Assembly: GCF_003841505.1 (NCBI RefSeq)
Contig: NZ_REGA01000002.1
Location: 343,501-407,500, forward strand
DNA: 64,000 nt
Reading direction: 5' to 3'
Origin: Natrarchaeobius chitinivorans
Lineage (GTDB): Archaea; Halobacteriota; Halobacteria; Halobacteriales; Natrialbaceae
The notes beneath the pieces are model-generated. The model was not told the origin of the DNA. It ran no database searches and saw nothing but the letters and a program-made list of their open reading frames with translations. The translations under genes and the position numbers were made by a program. Below, piece by piece: positions 1-6,858 of this stretch. Numbering within the stretch: position 1 is the first letter of the stretch; the number at the start of each line of letters is the position of its first letter.

Positions 1-331
1 AATCGGCCTCGTCGGACTCGGCGGTCCCCTCCAGCGTATCGACGTCTTCATCGTCACTGGTGGTTGGCCTCTCACCGATCGCATCGCCGTCCTCCGAGTC
101 GGGGTCGGCACTGAAGCCGTCGTTCTCGGCTCCGTCGCTGTCGTCGACCCCCGCTAGCCCATCGTCACTCGAGCCGTTCGGTGACTCGCTGACCTCGACG
201 CTCGAGTCGTCGCCTGCGGCGAAGAGCCCGGGCATCAGTAACGCCGCGAGCAGGCAGAACGTAAGGAAGACCACCACGATGGTCCCGAACAGGGCAAGCG
301 GCGACGTCTCATACGGTTTACTGTAAGTCAT
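1..331 (-). CDS. Partial membrane-anchored acidic protein, unknown function
   Basis: The reading frame is open from an ATG at 329-331 to the left window edge, so the C-terminus is missing. Residues 1-10 are polar (MTYSKPYETS), residues about 11-37 form one hydrophobic membrane segment (LALFGTIVVVFL...), and the rest is a low-complexity Asp/Glu/Ser/Gly tail typical of halophilic surface-exposed linkers. The first codons lie inside one arm of the palindromic repeat at 311-392, so either the repeat supplies the start or the true start is different. I do not recognise the family; a small subunit of a membrane complex or an anchored extracytoplasmic protein are both possible. Confidence 0.55.
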   Translation of the reverse strand, partial: MTYSKPYETSPLALFGTIVVVFLTFCLLAALLMPGLFAAGDDSSVEVSESPNGSSDDGLAGVDDSDGAENDGFSADPDSEDGDAIGERPTTSDDEDVDTLEGTAESDEAD

Positions 332-392
332 TTCCGGCGCAACCGTCGCCCAGGTCGCGGTTGCGCCGGTAAATCGTTACAGTAATCCGTAT
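311..392. repeat. Palindromic repeat, copy 1
   Basis: The left arm (311-346) begins ATACGGTTTACTGTAAGTCA and the right arm (357-392), read as reverse complement, begins ATACGGATTACTGTAACGAT. Both arms continue into CCGGCGCAACCG around a loop of about 10 bp. It is the most symmetrical of five related copies in the window (others near 38042, 51726, 53851 and 63325). It overlaps the start of the minus-strand gene at 1-331. Confidence 0.8.
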
Positions 393-533
393 CAGTGGCA
401 GGTGGCGAACTGGCCATCGGCCTGTCTGGCTACCCCACTGCGAAGCTTTGTTAACGACAGCCCACAGCCTCGAGTCGCCGACGTACCGTCGAGCCACTTG
501 CCGTAAACGCGGCCACGAACCTCACCCGTTGGG

Positions 534-668
534 ATGGTCGACGACAAAAGCTACGCGATCGCGGACGTCTACGCCCACTATCGCCGAATATGTGGCGACG
601 ACGTGGTCCATCCGATCGGCTGGGATGCCTTCGGCCTCCCCGCGGAATACGCCGGATGCGACCGGTAG
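534..668 (+). pseudogene. Remnant of a leucyl-tRNA synthetase gene
   Basis: Translation gives a short peptide ending at TAG 666-668 whose core ([20 protein letters not shown], then [15 protein letters not shown]) aligns without gaps to residues 54-88 of the intact LeuRS at 29775-32480 (NYAITDAYARFRRMRGDDVL, then [15 protein letters not shown]). This is the conserved stretch directly after the HIGH motif. The rest of the approximately 900-residue enzyme is absent on both sides, so the piece cannot be functional. Several residues differ from the local leuS, so it is more likely a decayed second LeuRS lineage or old insertion debris than a recent duplication. Confidence 0.8.
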
Positions 669-814
669 AACGATTCCGAGTCCCGAGCCCAGGATACGAT
701 CGCTGTTCTTTACTCACCGAATATGTCCTCCATTTCCACCGTATATTCCCGCTGAGATCTAATTCGTGGGATTTCTAGAAACGATTATTTGTGGTTTCGT
801 GTGGTCTGCAGAGT

Positions 815-1609
815 ATGGGAGGCAGAATAATAACTGACGGTGATGTGGATAGGTTACTGGAGTCGATATCGGAGGATCTCGTACTGATCGAATCCGAATC
901 GGCCGATTCCGACGTTATCACACGGGAGATAGAATCCATCGAATCGCTACGGGACCCAACCGCCGTTTCGAGCCCGTTCGGTGACACCGCGGTCGTTGCA
1001 CGGTATAATCACCTGTCAGACACGTCACTCGACGAGATATCTGCCCTCCTCGAACCATCGGTTACTGACGTCGAAGTATCTCACGAACCCGTTCAAGTGT
1101 TACGTAGTGAGGGGTACGATCCGGACGCGCTCAAAGAGAAACTCAAAGCGCAACTTCCAGATGCCGACGATCTCCACACCAAGTTTATGAAATCGCTCCC
1201 CGGGGTCGTTATTGCGGTGTGGGTCACGATCCAACTCGTTCTGGAACAGGCGGCTGACGTTCCTGGCTGGTTGGACTGGGGAGCGTTTTTCGCGGTGGGA
1301 ATTCTGGCACCGGTGAGTATGATCGCAGTCACCCGTACTCGGTGGCTCGAAATGCCGCTGCTCAATGACCGAGTTCGTCTCTGCCAGATCGGATTTGCCC
1401 TTCTCTCGTTCGTCGTTTGGGCGTATTCTCTCGGAGGTCCATTCGAGCGTACAGGAGCGGTTCCGTACGATCCACTCGTCGGCGCAGTCGTGCTCTTCAT
1501 TTACACCGGATTTATGATCGCTATCCTCGAGATAGTCACATTCTTTTACGACGAGTCCACTGAAGATCCGTTTGCTACGGTCGACCGAGATGACTCTCCG
1601 ACGACCTAA
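815..1609 (+). CDS. Multi-pass membrane protein, unknown function
   Basis: About 264 residues from ATG 815; a GTG at 791 is an alternative start. The N-terminal half (residues 1-125) is acidic and soluble, with a segment rich in Asp/Glu/Ser. The C-terminal half has four predicted membrane helices (near GVVIAVWVTIQLVL, WGAFFAVGILAPVSMIAV, LCQIGFALLSFVVWAY and GAVVLFIYTGFMIAILEIV) and ends in a short acidic tail. No catalytic motif or known family is recognised. It stands alone between the leuS remnant and an AT-rich gap, consistent with a lineage-specific accessory gene. Confidence 0.6.
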   Translation: MGGRIITDGDVDRLLESISEDLVLIESESADSDVITREIESIESLRDPTAVSSPFGDTAVVARYNHLSDTSLDEISALLEPSVTDVEVSHEPVQVLRSEGYDPDALKEKLKAQLPDADDLHTKFMKSLPGVVIAVWVTIQLVLEQAADVPGWLDWGAFFAVGILAPVSMIAVTRTRWLEMPLLNDRVRLCQIGFALLSFVVWAYSLGGPFERTGAVPYDPLVGAVVLFIYTGFMIAILEIVTFFYDESTEDPFATVDRDDSPTT

Positions 1610-2443
1610 CAGTTCGAGACGATTTACCCGAACGGAGGTTACATCATGAGACACACACTTATTGATTTATATATTATTATAGGGGTGTAGTGGTAACGAT
1701 GAGGGTTCGCAGGTCCTGATGTGTGAATTGGCCTACGAACGTCCCAAAGAGAACTGGAAACGACGAATTTCGAATCCGAAGTCGGAGAGTTCCTACTGGC
1801 ACCCTCGCATCGTTCGTCACCTGTTTTCTCGCGCTCCAGTGTCTAATCAGAGAAACGTACCGACAAGTGGTGTTGTATAATATAGGGCTATTTCTACACA
1901 TATGGACCACCATATACTTGTCATTAAAAATGGCTGTAGTGCAGACCGATGGATACTCTTCCGAATAATTCTGCCAGAAATCACGATCTCTCGGAGGCAG
2001 ACTCATGGAGAAATTTGTCAATTCAATCTCTCTACCCAGTATTCGGGTGGCCAGATAGATTATGATGGCCTGGTTCGTCCCGAACAGTTCTTCCACACCG
2101 ATAGCGTTTCAAACGGGGGGATTTTCTTTCTGTGGAATTGACCATAAGGACAGTATATGTTTCTATCGTGGTTATCTTTCACACTACTGCCCAATCAGTG
2201 TCCGCATTCCCACTGGGAGAACCTCGACGTAGGAAACGTCAACGATTCTTTCCAACATGGCGGAAATATACTATAGTAATATATTTTATAATAACCCACA
2301 ATCGAGAACTCGTCCATTGGTTCCAACTCCCTCGAGCACGCCTCGAATCGGCCAGAAAGGAACGCACCGAAGAGAGTGTCAACTGATCACAACTAGCAAC
2401 GTCACTCGATATATATGCCTCGAGCGCAAACCACCAACCCACG
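1610..2443. other. AT-rich gap without a convincing gene
   Basis: This stretch of about 830 bp is visibly poorer in GC than its surroundings and contains runs such as TTATATATTATTATAG. Open frames exist on both strands but have ordinary, non-acidic composition, poor third-position GC and no recognisable motif. The last 40 bp hold the promoter of the AOR-like gene. It may be decayed mobile DNA. Confidence 0.5.
2409..2418 (+). promoter_or_regulatory. TATA-box promoter of AOR-like gene
   Basis: GATATATATG lies with its centre about 32 bp before the ATG at 2444. With the usual archaeal distance of about 25 bp from TATA box to transcript start, the mRNA would have almost no leader, which is common in haloarchaea. 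Confidence 0.5.
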
Positions 2444-4249
2444 ATGGTGAGTCGTCCGTATATCATACGAGCGGATCTTTCCGCGGGGACTGTCCAGAAA
2501 GAACGGATACCTGAATCGTGGCGACGGACCCACCTTGGCGGCAAGGGAATCGGTGCCCGATATCTCTACGAGGAACTGTCCGCCGGAGCTGACCCACTCG
2601 GTCCCGAAAACGTACTCGCGTTCTGTGTGGGACCGCTGGCCGGAGCGCTTCCGGGTGGGACCCGCTACGCTGCCGTCACGAAGTCCCCGCTTACGGGACT
2701 ATTTCTCGACTCCTACGCCGGCGGCACGTTCGCCGAGCGGTTCGCCGGTTCGCTCGAGGACTGTCTGGCGCTGCTCGTGACCGGGCGAAGCGAGTCGCCC
2801 GTTCGAATCGTCGTCGGTGGAGGATCGGCCGAAGTCGAACCCGCCGAAACGTGGGGAGAAGACACGGTCGCCACTGCGGAGAATCGATCCGATGCGGCCA
2901 CTGCGTGTATCGGACCGGCGGGGGAGAACGAAGTCCGGTACGCGACGATCGCTTCTGACGCCGGTGACCACCACGCTGGGCGGGGAGGTGCCGGCGCGGT
3001 GATGGGATCGAAACACCTCAAAGCGGTCGTAGCCGAAGGGGAGCCGGTCGATCCGCCGACGCCGGAGTTGACACGCCTCCACGAGGAGTACACCGACCGA
3101 TACGCGAACGACGAGACGGGGGCCTGGCAGGCCAGCAGCGAGACCCTCGAGTCAGTCGACTTCGCCGACGAAGTTGGTGCGCTGGCGACGGAGGGCTGGC
3201 GGGACAGCGAGTTCGAGGGAGCAAGGGAGATCGGCATCGAGGCGGTACGCGACGCGTCGGTCGGCCGCGAATACCCCGACGAGGCGGTTCCGGGCGGATT
3301 CCGGATCGAAACGGACGAGGGAGAGACGGTCCCGAGGGGTGGCACGCAGATGACTCTGGGCGCGGGGCTCGGTATCGACGACTTCGACACCGTCGCGGCG
3401 CTTGGCGAGCTGTGCGACCGGCTCGGCCTCGACGTGATCTCGGCGGGGAACGCAGTCGCGTGGGCGATCCGTGCAGCAGAGACGGAGGCGATCGATGCCG
3501 ACCTCGAGTTCGGTGATGGCGACGCGGCAACACGGCTTCTCGAGGCCATCGCGACGGACGCGAGCGGGCCGTGTGATCGACGCGTCGTCGAGACACTCAG
3601 GGACGGCGTCGACGCCGCAGCGAAAGCGTTCGACGTCGAGACGATCCCGACGGTCAAGTCGATGGAGCTTCCCACCTACGATCCTCGCCGTGCCGCGGGG
3701 ATGGCGCTCGCGTACGCGACGAGCGATCGGGGTGGATGTCACCGCCGGGCACGCCCCATCGAAGAGGAACTGTTCGAGACCTGGGGGGACGACGAACGGG
3801 TGACAGCCGTCGTAACCGCCCAGGATATTCGCTCGCTCCTGTGGAGCCTCATCGTAGACGATTTCGCGGGAGAAGTGCTGTGGCGCGACTGCGGCGCGGC
3901 GTTTCTCGAGGCGCTAAACGACGATGCCAGTCTCGCGTACCCGACCGCTCCCTCCGAACTCCGTCGTCTCGGCGAGCGCAACTGGACGCTGGTCCGTCTG
4001 TTCAACGTCCGCGAGGGTGTCGACAGAACCGGGGATAGACTCCCTGACTCGCTTCTCGACCCGAATAGCGACGACCGCGCCCACATCGACGCGAACGATC
4101 TTGAGAGGCTTCTCGACGCCTACTACCGTATGCGGGGGTGGGGCATCGACGGACGCCCAACCGAAACGACGCTCGAGCGACTCGACCTCGCGGACGTCAG
4201 AGACGAAACGACGCCGGCGGGGACTCCGTTCGACGCTACCAACGACTAA
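2444..4249 (+). CDS. Aldehyde ferredoxin oxidoreductase (AOR) family protein lacking cluster cysteines
   Basis: 601 residues, the usual AOR length. Tungsto-/molybdopterin-binding features are present: LGGKGIGARYLYEEL (31-45), GPLAGALPGGTRYAAVTKSP (63-82), GRGGAGAVMGSKHLKA (179-194) and the late DRGGCHRRA. Family members oxidise aldehydes to acids with ferredoxin. The CxxCxxxC ligands of the [4Fe-4S] cluster, expected around residues 270-290, are absent: the segment reads VGREYPDEAVPGGF. The fourth ligand, expected in the C-terminal part, also appears replaced (RSLLWSLIVDD). Electron transfer to ferredoxin in the standard way is therefore doubtful. It stands alone with its own promoter, upstream of the ETF-flavoprotein operon on the other strand. 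A role in formaldehyde or aldehyde turnover is only inference. Confidence 0.85.
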   Translation: MVSRPYIIRADLSAGTVQKERIPESWRRTHLGGKGIGARYLYEELSAGADPLGPENVLAFCVGPLAGALPGGTRYAAVTKSPLTGLFLDSYAGGTFAERFAGSLEDCLALLVTGRSESPVRIVVGGGSAEVEPAETWGEDTVATAENRSDAATACIGPAGENEVRYATIASDAGDHHAGRGGAGAVMGSKHLKAVVAEGEPVDPPTPELTRLHEEYTDRYANDETGAWQASSETLESVDFADEVGALATEGWRDSEFEGAREIGIEAVRDASVGREYPDEAVPGGFRIETDEGETVPRGGTQMTLGAGLGIDDFDTVAALGELCDRLGLDVISAGNAVAWAIRAAETEAIDADLEFGDGDAATRLLEAIATDASGPCDRRVVETLRDGVDAAAKAFDVETIPTVKSMELPTYDPRRAAGMALAYATSDRGGCHRRARPIEEELFETWGDDERVTAVVTAQDIRSLLWSLIVDDFAGEVLWRDCGAAFLEALNDDASLAYPTAPSELRRLGERNWTLVRLFNVREGVDRTGDRLPDSLLDPNSDDRAHIDANDLERLLDAYYRMRGWGIDGRPTETTLERLDLADVRDETTPAGTPFDATND

Positions 4250-4807
4250 CTCGAATACAGGTCTCACATTCCAGCATTCTTTTGATATATTTGGGTAGTG
4301 ATCTATACCGGTTCGTTCTCGAGACTGCTGTCATGTTTCGGATCTGTCTCGGCCGAGATTACAGCGAGAACGATCCATCGAGTGTCTGGACTGAAATGGA
4401 CGGGGTGTCGATGAATCTGCCTATTGTACAGTGATTCAACTGATTTTCCGCCAGGACGAGGACGCACGTATCGCAAAAATCGTGTACAGAAGAAGCTGTC
4501 GTATAGTCGGCCGAGCGAGTGGGTGTCTCCTGTTTCCCATACTGGGGAATTATCGACTAGATAATATATTAGGTTCGACTGCGTGGCGCAATACTATCTC
4601 TTGATTTTCGTCGTGTTACCCGTCCAAAAAATAATCTGATCGAACTCCCTCGTGGGAGGCAGTCGGTCACGTCACCGGCGAACCGATTCACAGTGTCCGT
4701 CCTGGGTCGATCGCTTTCTATTACGGTCATACTACTGTAAACACACGCTGGTATTTCACCTCGTCGTATTAGTAAAGTACCATTTATAGGTTCGTTCGAG
4801 CTCGAGA
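4250..4807. other. AT-rich intergenic region
   Basis: About 560 bp between the AOR-like gene and the MITE-like element. Only short, non-acidic open frames are present. A locally AT-rich patch (near 4555-4575, TCGACTAGATAATATATTAG) could be a promoter but has no downstream gene. No RNA gene or hairpin of note was seen. Confidence 0.4.
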
Positions 4808-5022
4808 TATAGTAGCCACTGGAAGTCACTGCACACCTGATCGCACGACCAGAGCGCGGTTCTCGTTCGTTTCACTCACTCCGAACCGCGGAATGGCGAG
4901 CGGCGACCACGGGGAGCCGTGCGCGAGTGGATACGAGTGAGAACCGCGATGATGCGAACGGGGGAACGCAGTGACCCGTGAGCTGTGCGATGGATGTGTA
5001 AATTGTTCCAGTTGGTACTATA
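4808..5022. mobile_element. MITE-like element with TATAGTA inverted ends, long form
   Basis: The left end starts TATAGTAGCCACTGGAAGTC and the right end, reverse complemented, starts TATAGTACCAACTGGAACAA. Similarity between the ends continues for about 38 bp to TCGCAC. The element encodes no protein. Its ends match the 84 bp palindromic element at 32930-33013; this copy carries about 130 extra bp at the centre (roughly 4849-4980), itself with short inverted repeats (GCGGTTCTC and GAGAACCGC). It sits 30 bp beyond the stop codon of etfA. Non-autonomous transposition is inferred; no matching transposase is in the window. Confidence 0.7.
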
Positions 5023-5051
5023 ACACTCACGCCGTGGACTGTCCGATATCG

Positions 5052-6023
5052 TCACGCCTCGCGTATCGTGTCGTTCAGTTCTGGAACGATTTCGTGGAGG
5101 TCGCCGATGACCGCGTAGTCCGCCTTCTGTATGATCGCGGCCTCCGGATCGGTGTTGATCGCGAGGATGGTTTCGGCACCTTTGCAGCCGACCATGTGTT
5201 GGACTGCCCCGCTGATCCCGCAGGGGATGTAGATGTCCGGGCTGATCTTCGCACCCGTCTGCCCGATCTGATCGTCGTGGGGTCGCCATCCCTCGTTAAC
5301 TGCGGCTCGAGACGCACCCACCGTCCCGCCGAGTAGATCCGCCAGTTCCTCGAGTTGGTCGTACGCGTCTGGCCCGCCGACGCCCCGACCACCGCCGATC
5401 ACGACTCTTGCTTCCCCAAGTGGAATCCCTTCTTCGTCCGCCCGTTCGACCCGCTCGACCTGAACCCGAAACTGGGTGTCCTCGAGCGACGGGGTAAACT
5501 CGCTTTCTGACGGATCAGTCGTCGATTCGGCTTTCTCGATCGGAAACTCGTGCTCTGCCGGCGTGAGGAGTGTCGTCCCTGCCTCGAGGCGTGCGTGCTC
5601 GATCAGGCTGCCGCCCCATCGATTTCGCCGCAGTTCGTACGCTCCGTCCTCGACGACGTCGATTCCGATGCAGTTCGCTGCCATCGGCACGTCGAGGGTC
5701 GCTCCGACGTGAGCCAGCACTTCGTGGCCCCGATCGGTGCCCGGAGCGACCACCGCGCTCGGGTCGACGTCGGAGGCGAGTTGTGCGACGCTCTCTCCCC
5801 ACGCCTCCGGCGCGTAGCCGTCGAGTCGATCGTGTACCACGTGATAGACCTCGTCGACGCCGTAGGCACCGAGTTCGTCGACCGAGAGCCGACTCCCGCC
5901 AGCGAATGCGACGACGTCGAGGGACTCGCCGTCCCCGTCCGCCAGCTCGCGAGCCAGCGTGAGCATCTCGAGGGTCTCTTCCGTCGGATCGGACCCCTCG
6001 CGTTCGACGAACGCGAGCGTCAT
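5052..6023 (-). CDS. etfA: Electron transfer flavoprotein alpha subunit
   Basis: 323 residues. With EtfB it forms the FAD-containing heterodimer that takes electrons from flavoprotein dehydrogenases and passes them to the quinone pool through an ETF:quinone oxidoreductase. The N-terminal ETF domain has an alternating alpha/beta pattern. The C-terminal FAD domain is clear: VVIGGGRGVGG, GASRAAVNEGW, QIGQTGAKISPDIYI, CGISGAVQH and ILAINTDPEAAI. The start overlaps the etfB stop by 4 bp (ATGA), implying translational coupling. It is the last gene of the operon flavoprotein-etfB-etfA, so this ETF very probably serves the dimethylglycine-dehydrogenase-like enzyme. Confidence 0.93.
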   Translation of the reverse strand: MTLAFVEREGSDPTEETLEMLTLARELADGDGESLDVVAFAGGSRLSVDELGAYGVDEVYHVVHDRLDGYAPEAWGESVAQLASDVDPSAVVAPGTDRGHEVLAHVGATLDVPMAANCIGIDVVEDGAYELRRNRWGGSLIEHARLEAGTTLLTPAEHEFPIEKAESTTDPSESEFTPSLEDTQFRVQVERVERADEEGIPLGEARVVIGGGRGVGGPDAYDQLEELADLLGGTVGASRAAVNEGWRPHDDQIGQTGAKISPDIYIPCGISGAVQHMVGCKGAETILAINTDPEAAIIQKADYAVIGDLHEIVPELNDTIREA

Positions 6024-6793
6024 ATCACTTCGACCTCCGACTCGAGTACGTCGACGACGTTCGCTACGGCATCGGTGCCATCACCGAGTATTTCGGCTTC
6101 GGATTCGGCGGTCTCGGGTGCTTCCAGGCGGACTTTCTCGTACGTTCCGGCACCCGTATCGGCGGTCGGTTCGCGTCGATCGACGTCCTGGCGACGCGCC
6201 TGCATCTTTGCGCGCATCGAGGCGTACCGCGGCTCGTTGATCCCCTCTTTGACCGTGATAACGGCCGGGAGGGCGATCTCGTACACCTCCTCGCCGCCGG
6301 AAACCTCGCGCCTGGCGATCGCCGTCCCGTCCTCGACGTCGAGCGATTTGATCCCCGTTACACACGGGAGGTCGAGTTCGGCCGCGACGCGAGTACCGAC
6401 CTGATAGTTCGCCGCATCTGCTGACTCGTTACCGAACAACAACAGATCGAATTCGGCTCCATCATCGCCGAGTTCGCGGACCCCGTTCGCGATAGCGCTG
6501 GCGGTCGCTCGCGGTCCCCACTCTTCGTCTCCGGCTTCGAGTAACGTGGCCTCGTCGGCCTGCATGGCAAGTCCGGTTCGGAGTTGTTCGGTCGCTTCCT
6601 CTGGCCCGAGCGTAAGGACGTGTGCCGAACCGCCGTGTGCTTCGGTTTGCTGGACGGCTTCTTCGATTGCACACTCCTCGTGGGGGCTCATGGTAAAGCC
6701 CAGATTGGTCGTGTCGATTCGCTGTTCGTCGTCGGTCAGTACGATCTTTGCGCCGGTGTTCGGCACCCGTTTGATACAGGCGAGTACGTTCAT
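6020..6793 (-). CDS. etfB: Electron transfer flavoprotein beta subunit
   Basis: 257 residues, normal EtfB length. Typical features are the N-terminal MNVLACIKRVPNTGAKI, the SPHEECAIEEAV helix, LLLFGNESADAANYQVGTRV with its AMP/adenine-site region, and the conserved segment VITVKEGINEPRYASMRA. This matches the recognition-loop region of ETF beta. It lies 65 bp after the flavoprotein dehydrogenase gene and overlaps etfA by 4 bp, all on the minus strand. It partners EtfA in moving electrons from that dehydrogenase to the membrane. Confidence 0.93.
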   Translation of the reverse strand: MNVLACIKRVPNTGAKIVLTDDEQRIDTTNLGFTMSPHEECAIEEAVQQTEAHGGSAHVLTLGPEEATEQLRTGLAMQADEATLLEAGDEEWGPRATASAIANGVRELGDDGAEFDLLLFGNESADAANYQVGTRVAAELDLPCVTGIKSLDVEDGTAIARREVSGGEEVYEIALPAVITVKEGINEPRYASMRAKMQARRQDVDRREPTADTGAGTYEKVRLEAPETAESEAEILGDGTDAVANVVDVLESEVEVI

Positions 6794-6858
6794 TGTGTCG
6801 TAGTGAAGAGGCCGGCGACGGCCTCCGTGTGTTCGATAGCGGTCCCTGTGTGTGGCGG

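Noticed and set aside
1723..1968. Frame with LYNIGLFLHIW-like end reminiscent of an IS4-type transposase C-terminus
   Set aside because: The resemblance is a few hydrophobic residues only; no DDE motif or inverted ends were found.
1677..2096. 139-codon frame on the minus strand in the AT-rich gap
   Set aside because: No family resemblance, non-acidic composition unlike haloarchaeal proteins, weak codon bias and no promoter or neighbour logic.
2713..3675. 320-codon frame opposite the AOR-like gene
   Set aside because: Ser/Pro/Arg-rich shadow caused by the GC-rich third positions of the real gene.
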